64,000 nucleotides of DNA from Dactylis glomerata (Eukaryota; Streptophyta; Magnoliopsida; Poales; Poaceae): contig QXEO01000549.1 in assembly GCA_007115705.1 (NCBI GenBank), positions 1,099,939-1,163,938 of the forward strand, given 5' to 3'. Under the pieces are notes generated by a model. That model saw only the letters and a program-made list of their open reading frames with translations, made no database searches and had not been told where the DNA came from. This document shows, piece after piece, positions 47,007 through 58,595 of the stretch (within the stretch, counting starts at the first letter, position 1; each line of letters opens with the position of its first letter). The translations under genes and the position numbers were made by a program.

Positions 47007-47348
47007 ATCTCCCCCTTTTTGATGTTTGATGACAATACAAGGTTTTGCAATATAAAACATATATGAGTGCTCCCCCTAGACATGTGCAAGATAAAAACTA
47101 GACAACAAAAAACAATTGCACACACTAAGAGGAGACAATAACATAACGAAGTTCTCATAACCAATTACAAGAAGGTAATTCCACCATAGTCTCCACAAAT
47201 ATAAGGTTCAAGAAAACGAAATGCAAATAAGACGAACAAGCTTGCAACGACCAACAACTCGGAGCAAATCCTAAATAGAAGTACTTCTCCCCCTTTGGCA
47301 TCGAGACACCAAAAAGGGAGAAGAGCGATGCTACACGCCACAAGAAGA

Positions 47349-49218
47349 TCACTCATCATCGGACCCATCCTCATCATCGTGGGAGACCTCCTCTATATCA
47401 TCACCCTGGGAGAGAGCCTCCAACTGAGCCCAATCCACGCCATTGTCATCTTGCCACTGAGCATAAGGAGTGTAGGTGGGCTGATCAGAAATAGGAGAGA
47501 GCTTAGCAAAGAGGTCTTGGACAAGCTGAATCTCGTGGAAGAGGGACTTCTGATTGTGAATAATGGCCTTCCTCTCTTCATACGCAGCATAGTTTTCCTT
47601 GTGGATGGCAACATTCATGCACAAGAGAGTGCGTTGCCACCAAGAGAGCTTCTTCTTGCTACGAGACGAACGAGCGGTGGAAGTCTTGTGCACGGGAGAA
47701 CTAGGGTCATCCATATCAACATCATCATCATCTTCAGGAACATGCTTCTTTCCTCTAGCTTTGGCTTCTTTCTTCTCCTCCCGGGGCTTGATCACATTAA
47801 TATGCTTGATCCGGTGCTCCGAGTTGCCTTTGGAGAAATCCATGTCTTTGACCTTCTCAAGAATGAGTAGCATGATGTAGGGAGCATAGGGAGGTGTACG
47901 CTTGGAGATCATAGCATCATGCATTTCATTGAAGATGTAGTACATCACATCCAAACAGAAATCTTCATTGGGGTCTTCACTCACATGGCAACAGTGAGAG
48001 AGATACATGAGCTCAACAAGAGCCGAACGAATAGCATCCCGATTTCAGCAGGCGAAATGCTTTCCCGGAACATGCGAAGCAGAATATTGTAGAGAGGGAG
48101 CAAACCCACAATGGTGCCAATCTTCCCACTGGAAGAGTAGAGAGGAGCCAGTCGGTTCTTATCCGGATGAGCTCCATGCTGATGCACACGATGACCAACT
48201 GGCACACTAAAACCTTGGAATCCATAGTTCAACAACTGAGCAAATTCATAGAAGTTGGACTAATGCATGTCGTCTCTTGTCATCCACTTGAAGGTGAGAG
48301 CCTCATCTTTCTCAAAGGAAAGGGTAGCATAGAACTGCTGAATGATCTTCTCATTGTAGGGACACTGACTATCCATGAGGTGAAATAGACCAAGCCTCTT
48401 CATAATCTTCAAAGCATCACCAAAGTATTCGGACTTCTTCCGAAGATGACTACGGTCTAACACATGCATGTAACACACCCTTTGGGACATAGTGCGATAA
48501 ATCTGCTCATAGATAAGCTTCTAATTCAGACACCAGAATCTACGATCCTCAAGCTCTTCATCCCCTTCCTTAGAAAACCAGTCTAGCTACCTCAAAGCAC
48601 TGTACTCCACAGAACCCATAGTCTCAAAGTTAACCCAAGGCACCCTTGCTTGGTGGCGAGCAGCCTTCTTGGTTGCCTTCTCCTATTCTGCCTCTTGGGC
48701 AGTTTCCTGGTCAGCTTGGTGAGCCAAATACTCGTCCTCAAAGGTCCCTTCAGAAGCGAAATGGAAGTTCCGCTTGCGAGTAGCAGAACGTCCATGTTGG
48801 TCACGACGAGGATGAGAACTAGAGTCACCTGTGAAAGAAGTAGGGAGAAAAGTATGGGGTTGAGAACACACAAGTCGAAAAAGAGGTGCTAAGCCAAAAT
48901 AGAGATGATCCGTCTAGGTCATAGTAGTCTGACCGGAGGGGGTGGAAATTCCGGCCAAGGGGGCGGAATTTCCAGCCACCTCGGAATTTTCGGCCCTAGG
49001 GGCAGAATTTCCGGCCTGGTTAGAGAACAACCAAATAGATGCAAAAATCTCTGAAAAAGTAGATCGACACCAATCTAAGTTCAATGCTAGGTTCCCTAGG
49101 CAGGATATTACCTCTAAATACAACCTCTTTACAATGAAAAAATGGATCGGCCCAAACAAATCAAGAACTAGGGCAAGGGCACCTAGGGTGAGAGATTTGG
49201 GACAATACCGTCATCCAT
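47349..49218 (-). pseudogene. Extra gene downstream of copia pol, copy 2
   Basis: Same gene as 28045-29948: predicted ATG at 49218, first exon to 49209, intron of 380 bp, second exon from 48828 (acceptor CACAG then GTGAC). The C-terminal end is intact here to the TGA at 47349 (DWAQLEALSQGDD, acidic end DDEDGSDDE), whereas copy 1 stops earlier. It shares in-frame TAGs at 48683 and 48260 with copy 1. It has additional stops near 48520 and 48590 and a 4-bp deletion near 48045 that shifts frame. Not a functional gene in this copy. Confidence 0.7.
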
Positions 49219-49399
49219 GGCAAAAACAACACGGAGGAAAGGACTCCCCACGTCGAGGAGAGCACGGGCCGGCAAAATCCGGGGATTCCAGCGACTAGGG
49301 AGTCGCCGGAGAGGAGCTTGAGGATTTGGCAGCGGTGGTTTGGAGAGAGAGGGTGGGGATGGAAGAAGAGACGAAAAGGTATCTTCACCCCAACCCCTC

Positions 49400-49407
49400 C
49401 TTTTATA
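49400..49407 (-). promoter_or_regulatory. Internal TATA box of the copia extra gene, copy 2
   Basis: TATAAAAG on minus, followed by the same CT-rich leader as copy 1. Confidence 0.6.
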
Positions 49408-50192
49408 GGCTGACCGCTAGGGGCAGAAATTCTGGCCCTGGGGCAGAATTTCCGGCCCCCGGAATTTCCGGGGTAAGTGAGTGAAATTTTAGCGTTTTCG
49501 CCCAAATTTCCAGAGAAACTTTCTGCCGCATGTACAGAGAAGTGCACCACTTTGTGAGAAGTACATGGGAGCAAGAAATTTTTCTAAGGAAATGAGGGTT
49601 TCCACCCTTTGGAAAATTCAACCACTTGGACAAGGAAAGTCCGGCCATCTCATCAAGGACCAAGGTAAAGCAAGAGGATGACTTGTGTGTTAGAAAGAAA
49701 AGTTTTAGAGATGATGGAGGCTTAGGATAGAGAACAAACGTGGAGTGGTTCTTGGCACTTCATGTTGCAAGAAACAACAAAAATATCGGTAAAAACCAAC
49801 ACAAGTGCCTTCCCATATCAAAGAAAGAGACAAATGACAAAGAAGGCTCAATAAAACTCGAATAGGATTTACAAGGAATCAATTCTTCAAAAGGAAGAGG
49901 TCGGTGGCCGAAGCAACCATGTATGAGTGTTTTGGCATTGGACCGCGAAGATATATCTTGGGTCCATGACCAATACTCGTCATTTAAGCTCACATATCAC
50001 TAAATGATATTAAGAGAATGATTTTATTACTTTCGGCATTATGGGGGGAGAGATAGTCCAATAAATTAGGACCGCACTCCCCCTATTTCCATGCCCACAT
50101 CTAGATTAGAACATGTGCTATAGTATGGGAATGAGTGCACACTATCAAGCCACATTGCAAGAGTCAATGATATTCAACTCATGCCTCAACTC
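49408..50192. other. Spacer between copia RNase H and extra gene, copy 2
   Basis: Near-identical to 30138-30921. Noncoding. Confidence 0.6.
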
Positions 50193-51757
50193 TCAGAATC
50201 TTGCTTCGTCAAGGGGCTTCATGAAGATGTCGGCGAGTTGATCATTTGTATCTACATAAGATAGGTTAATATCACCTTGATTGACATGGTCCCGGATGAA
50301 GTGATGCCAGATCTCAATGTGCTTCGTCTTGTTGTGTTGAACTGGATTATAAGCAATCTTGATGGCACTCTCATTGTCACACAAGAGTGGAACCTTGTCA
50401 CAATGAATCTCATAGTCCTTCAATGTTTGCCGCATCCAAAGGAGTTGAGCACAACAACTCACGGCGGACACGTACTCGGCTTCGGCGGTGGAGAGAGACA
50501 CACAATTTTGCTTCTTGGAAGACCAACTAACCAAGGACCTACCAAGAAATTGGCAAGCCCCAGAAGTTGATTTCCTATCCACTTTGTCTCCCGCCCAATC
50601 GGAATCCGAGTACCCAACAAGCTCGAAGCTTGATCCCTTCGGGTACCAAAGGCCAAAAGTTGGGGTATGAATTAATTGTCAAAAGATTCTTTTGATGGCC
50701 ATCAAATGGCTTTCCTTTGGGGCGGCTTGGTATCGTGCACACATTCCCACACTAAGCGTGATATCGGGTCTAGATGCGCAAAGATAAAGCAATGAGCCAA
50801 TCATAGAACGGTAAAGCTTTTGATCCACTTCTTTACCATTAGGATCGAATTCAAGAGTAACCTTAGTAGGCATGGGGTTTTTGGCTCCCTTAACTCCGGA
50901 GTCCATGTTGAATTTCTTGAAAATGTCTTGGGTATACTTGGCTTGATTGATGAAGGTCCCTCCTCTCAATTGCCTAACTTCAAAGCCAAGATTTTGTTAG
51001 AAGAGCCAAAAATGATGTCATCTACATAAATTTGGCATATGAAAAGCTCCCATTTGACCTTCTTAGTAAAAAGAGTTGGATCAATGAGCCCTATTTCAAA
51101 CCCATGGTCTACTAGTAACTCTTTAAGATGCTCATACCACGCACGTGGGGCTTGTTTAAGGCCATAGAGCATCTTATCGAGTTTGTAGACATGGGTTGGG
51201 AAATGAGGGTCTTCAAAGCCCGGGAGTTGCTTTACATACACTAATTCATATAGAGGACCATTGAGAAAAGCACTCTTCACATCCATTTGTTGTAACTTAA
51301 AGTTATGGTGATAAGCATAAGCAAGAAGGATACGGATTGACTCAAGGCGAGCCACAGGAGCATAGGTCTCCCCATAGTCAATGCCTTCAACTTGAGAGTA
51401 TCCTTGAGCAACCAAGCGAGCCTTGTTTCTCACAACAATACCATTCGCATCTTGTTTGTTCTTGAACAGCCATTTGGTTCCAATGACATTGCGGGAATCT
51501 TTGGGCTTCTCCACCAATCACCAAACTTTGTTGCGCTTTAAGTTGTTGAGTTCTTCGTGCATAGCTTCCACCCAATCCGGGTCTTGAGGTGCCTCGAAAA
51601 CCTTTTGAGGTTCCACACAAGAGATGAAGGCATGATGGCTACTAATGTTGGCCAATTGTCTCCTTGTGGAAACCCCTTTCCTCGCACTTCCAATCACACT
51701 ATCCATGGTATGACTCCCCTTGCGGAGAACATCTTCCACTTTCCTTGCACGGCGAGC
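50193..51757 (-). pseudogene. Copia RT and RNase H, copy 2
   Basis: RT frame 51517-50966 with WLFKNKQDANGIVVRNKARL and IYVDDIIFGSSNK. RT/RNase H linker is 50969-50679 and RNase H 50582-50193 (SLSTAEAEYVSA, LLCDNESAI). Relative to copy 1 it has lost 73 bp just after the catalytic box, between two AAG triplets (equivalent to 31721-31793). This deletes the fingers-to-thumb connection and shifts frame. It has a stop between 50679 and 50582. It also carries TGG-to-stop type changes upstream (near 51517). Inactive. Confidence 0.92.
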
Positions 51758-52362
51758 TTAAGCTTCTTCGAAAGACTCTTGAGAAGCTACTTGGTCATCA
51801 CCACTATTTTGGTCCTTGCCTTGACCTTCAACTTGAGCTTGATCATCAACATGAGCATGCTCATCATCTTGAGCTTGGCCTTGATCTACCATTGGTGAAG
51901 AATCACCACCGTCCATTTGGTCTTGATCTTGGCCTTGCTCGCTTGTGTGAGGGTCTAGAGCTTGTCTTTGGTTAGCATCAATTGGACCTTGTGAAACTTG
52001 TGGACCTTGTGAAGGTGAAGGCTCCACTTGAGTAGAGCATATTCCTTCTCCTTCCGCCAAAAGGTGTTCCTCAATGGGTATGAGATGTCCCACACCCATT
52101 CTTCTTATGGCTCGAGGAGGTATTTCATCACCTACATCATAAACACCACTTTGCTCCACACGGGAGCCGTCATTCTTGTCGAATCTCACGTTAGAAAATT
52201 CAACAACACGAGCGGACTCTTTTTCAAAGATTCTAAAAGCATGAGATTTGGCGACATAACCAACAAAGATACCCTCAAGAGCTTTAGAGTCAAACTTGGA
52301 CAAATGGACACCCTTTTTAAGATAGAAGCACTTACAACCAAATACTCAAAAATACTTGATGT
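51758..52362 (-). pseudogene. Copia integrase C-terminal region, copy 2 (truncated)
   Basis: One open frame to 52303 with KFDSKALEGIFVGYVAKSH, followed by a Gln/Asp-rich linker (QGQDQDQM, DDEHAHVDDQAQVEGQGKDQ). It retains the uninterrupted Tat-A target TTTGGTTAGCATC at about 51969. The element stops abruptly at 52362 within the equivalent of 41997. Confidence 0.9.
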
Positions 52363-54135
52363 GCATGACCCAGAGGCCCGGGGCTTCTTCTCCTAGAAGC
52401 GTTGACTCCACCTCTGGAGGCTCATCGGCGAATGGATCAGTCCATTCGGCGGTGAACTCAGCCAAAGCTTTGCTCTTGATCACCTTGGTGGTTTCGAAGG
52501 AGATCTCAAAGGGCTGAAGCTCCACGGCCCACTCTGCCACCCGTCCGATGATATTTGGGTTGCGTAGAATGGTCTCCAGGGGCCGATCAGTGACCACCTT
52601 AATCGGGTGACCCTGGAAGTAATGACGTAGTTTCCTTGAAGCGATCAGCAGGGTGTAGAGCAGCTTTTGCTGCATGGTGTAGCACTCCCGCACGTTGCGT
52701 AGTACCGTGCTGATGAAGTACACGGGCTTTCACACCTTGGCGGTGTCCTCAAGAGTTTTCTCCTCATGGAGTTCAGGAGCGTCGCTCTATGAGAGTGGCT
52801 CGGTCGGTGAAGTTGCAGCGGGCGGTTCCTCTTGAGGGACAGAAGAAATTGCTTCTTCTTTCTCAGGAGGAGCCCCCGAGCAGGGAGGATCAATTCCCTC
52901 TTTGCTGATTACCTTGGCGTCCCGCTCAGCGACAAGGACAACACTTGCAGTTCTCGGGGTTGCCGCGATGTAGAGCAGCAAGGGCTCGCGGAATGTTGGG
53001 GCAACCATGATCGGTGGGCTCGTGAGATACCTCTTCAGCTCGTCGAAGGCCTTGTCAGCTTCCAGAGTCTACTCAAACTTCCCAGTGCGCTTCATGAGCT
53101 TGAAGAAGGGCAAGGCCTTCTCTCCACTCCTCGCGATGAAGCGCCCTAGGGCTGCCATGCATCCTGCGAGGCGTTGCATTTCCTTGAGATTGCGCGGAGG
53201 ACGCATTTCTTTGATGGCCTTGACTTTGTCAGGGTTCGCCTCTATCCCACGATGAGACACGAGGAACCCCAACAACTTTCCCGACGGTACGTCGAAGGCG
53301 CACTTGGCGGGGTTGAGCTTGATATTTACCTTTCTCAGGTTGGTGAAGGTTTCCTCCAGATCCTCAATGAAGGTGTGACTCTCGCGAGTCTTGACGATGA
53401 TGTCGTCGACATAGGCTTCCGCATTTCTTCCCATCTGAGCCCCCAAGGCCTTACGCATGAGCCTTTGGAATGTGGCCCCTGCGTTCTTCAGGCCGAAGGG
53501 CATATAGACGTAGCAGTACATGCCACAGGGTGTGATGAAGGCAGTCTTCTCTTTGTCCTCCCTTGCCATCTTGATTTGATGATAGCTGGAGAAAGCATCC
53601 AAGAAGCAAAGAAGGTCACAGCCGGCGGTGGAGTCGACGATTTGATCTATCCTTGGGAGTGGATAAGGATCCTTGGGACAGGCCTTGTTGAGACTTGTGA
53701 AGTCTACGCAGAGGCGCCCACTGCCATTAGCCTTTGGGACAACCACCGGATTGGCAATCCAGGTGGGGTGGGCTACCTCGCGTATCAACTTGGCCTTCTT
53801 CAGCTTCTCTATCTCTTGGACAATGAAGTCTTGTTTCTCTTGTGCTTGCTTCCTAGTCTTCTACTTCACGGGGTGCGCCTGAGGGCACACGGATAAGTGG
53901 TGCTCAATCACCTCCCTGGGAACGCCGGGCATATCTGATGGAGTCCAAGCGAACATGTCAGAGTTTGCCCACAGGAAGGTGATGAGCGCGCTTTCCTATT
54001 TGGGAGAAAGCCCTGCCCCGATGGTGACGAAGTTTTCGTAGCCCCCAGCCAGGAGCGGGACCTTCTTTGTAGCAGAGCGCTCTTGGGTAAACTGGGGCCT
54101 CCTTCCTGAGGGTACCACAGCTTCCCCAATGTTCA
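52363..54135 (-). pseudogene. Tat-X: fragment of a third Tat family (protease end, RT, first RNase H)
   Basis: On minus from 54135 the sequence carries the protease/RT boundary with TAG at 53996-53998. RT follows (CVDFTSLNKACPKDPYPLPR, FITPCGMYCYVYMPFGLKNAGA, catalytic AYVDDIIVK, LNPAKCAFDVPSGKLLGFLV). The first RNase H region comes next (LLLYIAATPRTASVVLVAERD, RKLRHYFQGHPIKVVTDRP). It has an unusual Glu/Pro/Ser-rich insertion (about 52790-52930). TAG stops interrupt near 53066 and 52785. It ends at 52363 exactly at the WVMH that starts the second RNase H, joined to unrelated copia sequence. Its right side is cut by the Tat-B2 LTR at 54136. It is more divergent from Tat-A and Tat-B2 than a subfamily would be. 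Confidence 0.9.
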
Positions 54136-55060
54136 TGTCGGGGGGATAACCCCCGGTAGGGTCAAGAGACTAGAAAGACACAAAGTCTATGGTTGACTTA
54201 TGCCGGGTTATCAAGAAAGGGCCTGGCCGGAATATAAGAGCATCGGCCAGGCCGGCATATGTGTGTATCCCGGCTAATACTTGGATATGCCGGTATAGCC
54301 GGAATACTGGTATATGTGTGCCGGCATATACTTAGATATGCCGGCCTAACCATTTGGTGTGTTGTGCAGGAGCAGGGGAGGTCGGATTACCCGACCCTCG
54401 TAGGTCGTTGGTCCGGCATATATGTCCTGGGTATGGCCAACGGTCATATCCGGGATACTTAAGTCAACCAAGGTGTCATATCCCTACAATCAAGGAAGAA
54501 AACATCCAAGCATGGTAGCAGAGTAAGATGGCAGGGTGCACAGTGGAGGTTACCTACCCTCACTGTGCACAAGTACGAGCTCACCGCATAGAGGTAAGGC
54601 CACAGTTCAAGAGGTACAAGGTACAGGGATATGGCGTCCCATCGAGAGCAATCAGGGGCAAAGTCAAGGGTCTCTGCCATTGTCACCAGCTCCTGTTTGG
54701 AGTGTAGCCCGTGTCTTGTGGTCTTGTATGACCGTTGTAACCCTGGCCACCACTATATAAGGTGGCATAGGGAGCCCTGGTAAAGGGTTGGTCACTCTGT
54801 GTTCCTACACTTAGCAGTTCATCTTCCTTCTCTAGCAGAGAGCTTGGAAGCACCATTGTTGTGTACTACATCAACCCAAATATACAACCAGTAGAGCAGG
54901 AGTAGGGGTGTTATCTCCTTACGAGAGCCCCGAACCTGGGTAGATCAGTGTCTCTTTCTGTCGTGCTTTTTAGCTCGTTCCCCTCTCCCGAATCCACCAG
55001 CATCTAGCTCGAACCCCATTTAAGCCATCCCATGGCATATGTTGTTTCACCACGACGACA
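54136..55060 (+). repeat. Tat-B2 5' LTR
   Basis: 925 bp, starts TGTCGGGGGGATAACCCCCGG (a short inverted repeat) and ends CCACGACGACA. The upstream part has multiple TATGCCGG / GCCGGCATAT motifs (about 54230-54350). TATA box CTATATAAGG is at 54754-54760. Confidence 0.92.
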
Positions 55061-55062
55061 TT

Positions 55063-55080
55063 TGGCGCCCACCGTGGGGC
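55063..55080 (+). other. Tat-B2 primer-binding site
   Basis: TGGCGCCCACCGTGGGGC two bases after the LTR. Confidence 0.9.
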
Positions 55081-55088
55081 AGATCGAT

Positions 55089-58000
55089 ATGCTGGGCGGA
55101 GTGTTCATTCGGACGGGGTCTGTGATAGCAGCTTCGGGAGTGCGCGTGGTCTCTGGTCTCGTCCAGAGGCTAGGCTCGCTCAGTTTCGTCAGTGACAACG
55201 CCGGTTGTCTCGGTGGCCGGCCGTTCCCCAGGGATGGCCGGATTATGTCTTTCGGTTCCCACGAGGTGTACGTGGGGACTGAGAGAATTTGCAGGAAGGA
55301 GGTGCTGGTGGCGTCGGATCCTCCGTCACATCGGCTGGCTCACGCTGGGCGTAGCGCTCGCTCAGTAGAGCCGGCTGAGGTGATGATGGTCGGCACATCC
55401 GTGCCGCCGGCGGAAGATGCCAGCAAAGCAGCAGCGGCTGGAGCTTCTCCTCCGGAGCCGCCGAAGGTCAAGAGGTCGGCGCGTCCTCCGTTGGAGCGTG
55501 CGGAGAACCTGGCCGGCACTTCCGGTGTGCCGGCTAGGGGCGAGGTTCTTCTTCCCATCATCGACCGGCTTCTCGAGCCGGTGCGATCTGGCGTTGATCC
55601 GGAGCAAACAAGGGAGGTCCTGGAGGGATCTCGTCAGGCCCTCGTCGACGAGGCCCTGGCCATGAATCAGGAGCGCGAACGGTTTAACCGGCAACTCCGT
55701 GAGTATGAGGCAGCCCATGGTTTTACTCCTGTAGTAATCCGGCCTAGCCGGATAGAAGAGGTTAGAACTAGAGGCAGAAATCTTAATGCTGAGATAGGAA
55801 AAGATGCTAGAGATAAGAGTCATACCGCAACTAGTACTGTGCCTAAGGTAGTCTATAGTTCGCCAGTAAAGAACCTTAGAGCGGCGGCCGAGGTAGCTAA
55901 GGATTTATCTTGTTTATCCGGCGAAGCACTGCGTGAGCAGCAAGCCCGGCTTAACCAACTTTTGTCTGAAGCTACAAAGCAGCAGGAGGCCTTTAAGAAG
56001 GCAAACCCGGGTGCCGGGGCGTCTCAGTACATTGTGTCGGCGGGAGGTGCCGGCGCGAGGTCGAGGGGCCAAGCCTCGTCCCCGCATCCCAGCGCCCGGC
56101 GTGCCGGAAGTGTGACCTCTGGCCGCCGGGACAAGCAGATCCAGGTCTACGATCCGGCTGTCGCCGGAAAGCAGGCGGTGGTGCAGAAGAATGTCGGCCA
56201 AGCTGACAAGTATGTCGGCAGCAAGAAGCCCGGCCAGAGTGTGCCGGCCGGGCATGAAGCAGGCGCGGCCGGTGGTGGCCGGAGTAACAGTGCAGCCCGG
56301 CGTCAGCAGCAGGGCGCCGGAGGTGCAGCGCAGCAGCAGGGTGCAGGCCATCCGGGACATCGAGAGGATGACGGCAATTCCGCCCTTGCCAGGGCGGGAT
56401 ATCAGCAGCAGCACCAGCAAGGCCGGCATAGTGAGCAGCATCAGCCGGAGCAGCAGCAGCAGATGATCGCAGGCCCAATAGCATCCCGGCTTGGACCTCG
56501 GTCCTTGGCAGCCAATGATGCACGTTTCAAGCTGGACAAGATCCACCAATCAGAGTTGGTGGAGAGGCAAGGAGCTCCGGGCCCTATGTGTTTCGGACCC
56601 CGGATTATGGGGGAGCCGGTGCCTTACTTCTTCCAGCTCGCGCGTGGCGCGAGGACATATAATGGCAGTACGAAGCCGGAAGATTGGTTGGAGGATTACT
56701 CCACAGCGGTGAACATCGCCGGAGGAAACCTCAGATGGGCGGTATGATATGTGCCGCAGATGTTGGAAGGTCCAGCCAGGATATGGCTGAATAATTTGCC
56801 GGCCGGGAGTATCAACGGCTAGATTGATTTCGAAGAGCAGTTTGTGTCGAACTTTACCAGTACATACAAGAGGCCCAACCGTCCGCAGCAGCTGGCTAAC
56901 TGCCGGCAAGGAGTGAATGAGATTGACCGTGACTATCTGACCAGGTGGTGCACGTTGCGCAATTCCTGCGAAGGAATCAATGAGCAGCAGGCCATCATGT
57001 GGTTCGCTCATGGGTGCCGGCATGGCACCATGCTGTGGCAAAAGCTTCAGAGGCAAATGCCGGCCACGCTGGCCGAAACAATCAAGATCGCTGATAGTTA
57101 TGCTCTGGGAGATCCCATGCAGCCCAGTCTCGATTCACAAGGTCAGGGGCAAACCCAGGGGAACACCAGCAATGCCGGGAGATCAGGGCAATATTATCGC
57201 ACTGATAACCGGAACAAGAGAAGAGATGAAAGGCCGGATCACCGGTATGGGGCAGCACAAGTTGCAGCTGTGGAGGAAGAGCAAGGGGGCGCCGGCAGTA
57301 GCCAGCGTCCGAGATATGAGGACTATCAGCAGCCTCAGCAGCAGCCGCAGCAGCAAGCACAGCCGTTCCAGAAGAAGAATGTCTGGACCAACAAGAATGC
57401 CGGCGGAAGTGCCGGCCAGAAGAAGCAATATCCAAAGTATACAGTAGGTTTGGCCATGGACAAACCTTGTGTGTTTCACACATTCCAGCCGGGTAAGCCG
57501 GCAAACCATTTGACAAGGAACTGTTCGTGGCTGGACAACATATTAGCAGGTCGTGCAGGTCCCTGGGGACCGGCTAGACCCTCTGTCCCGGCAGCTCCAT
57601 CGCCGTTGGCAGGTGCCAATACGATTGCAGTCCCACCTAGGCCGGTTAATCCCGGGAATCAGAGCAACGCCGGAAATGCCGGCGTAAATCAAGTTGACCA
57701 GAGCTATAATCCGGAATATAACGCCGGAGGCCCAGGAGCGGGCCGGAATGAGTACAAGGAGTATGATCAGAGCTATATGGTCTTTGAGACCGAGAGAACA
57801 GACAAGCAGAGCTTGTACCGGCGGTGTCTGGAGGTGAATGCCGTTATGTCGGCTGTGCCAAAGCTGATGTACTGGTCTGACCAGGCTGTTGGTTGGGACA
57901 GGGCAGATCATCCCCGGATCATGCCAAATCCCGGCGGATATGCTCTGGTGATGGATCCGACATTCGTCGGGCCGGCTAATAATGTGAGATTCAGCAAGGT

Positions 58001-58595
58001 CCTCATTGATAATGGAAGCAGCATCAACATCATGTATCGGGATACGATGGAGAAGCTGGGAATCAAGGAAAATATGCTGGAACCGAGCAAGACCACGTTC
58101 CACGGCATTGTGCCGGGACTTTCGTGTGCGCCGATGGGCAAGATCCGGATGGATGTCATGTTTGGCAGCCGGGATAACTGCAGGGTGGAAAACCTCATGT
58201 TCGAGGTGGTTGATCTGGAGAGCCCCTACCATGCTTTGCTGGGTAGGCCGGCACTGGAAAAATTCATGGCCTCTACGCATGTGGCGTATCTGAAGATGAA
58301 GATGCCGGGACCCAAAGGAGTGATCACCATCATTGGTGATTACAAGCGTTCGATGGCATGTGCCACCGCCGGATCTAATCTGGCCGAGACTCTGATCATT
58401 GCAGAGGAGAGGAAGAGGCTCAAGCGAGCAGTGGAGATTGCTGAGACGGTCGTGGCCGGCAAATCTATGCCGGGCATGACAAATCCCGGTGGCAGCGTTT
58501 CTTTTCAAGTGAGTAAGGAAGTCAAAAAGGTGCCTCTGGATGAAGCTTTCCCGGAGCGCCATGCCCTCGTAGGGGCAAGTTTGGATCCCAAATAG
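55089..58595 (+). pseudogene. Tat-B2 gag-protease (two nonsense codons)
   Basis: The start is taken as MLGGVFIRTG at 55089, first in-frame methionine past the primer site. The N-terminal gag is Ala/Gly/Gln-rich with Gln/His runs around 56398-56465. The conserved core (YFFQLARGARTYNGSTKPEDWL, then FVSNFTSTYKRPNRPQQL) is interrupted by TGA at 56745-56747 and TAG at 56821-56823. Both are single transitions of the kind left by cytosine deamination. The same frame then runs 56844-58595 with a Cys/His zinc motif (CVFHTFQPGKPANHLTRNC), a Gln-rich linker and protease DNGSSINIMY (about 58008). It ends at TAG 58593-58595. The frame after that stop continues straight into pol. Confidence 0.93.
58593..58595 (+). 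promoter_or_regulatory. In-frame TAG between protease and RT, probable readthrough site
   Basis: Protease ends LDPK, then TAG GAA AGC, then pol in the same frame. Tat-A (36041, DPA TAG GAA GGC) and Tat-X (53996 minus, PK TAG GAA AGC) have TAG at the identical place. Conservation in three diverged families argues for a functional stop. Confidence 0.65.

Larger units (their letters stand above)
8334..52362 (-). mobile_element. SIRE-like Ty1/copia element in LTR-internal-LTR-internal tandem, interrupted twice
   Basis: The left LTR (8334-8972 plus 26945-27702) and middle LTR (45581-47006) both run TGAAAGG...CTTTCA. An initiator-Met-tRNA-type primer site (TGGTATCAGAGC on minus, 45567-45578) abuts the middle LTR on its left. 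A polypurine tract (minus) abuts both LTRs on their right. The middle LTR therefore serves as 5' LTR for the first internal region and as 3' LTR for a second, partial internal region (47007-52362). This is the signature of unequal recombination or tandem duplication. The large coiled-coil gag, copia order IN-RT-RH and long 3' region fit the SIRE/Maximus lineage. Insertion into Tat-B1 occurred next to ACCTG (8329-8333). The matching right duplication is absent because the right end is truncated. Confidence 0.88.
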
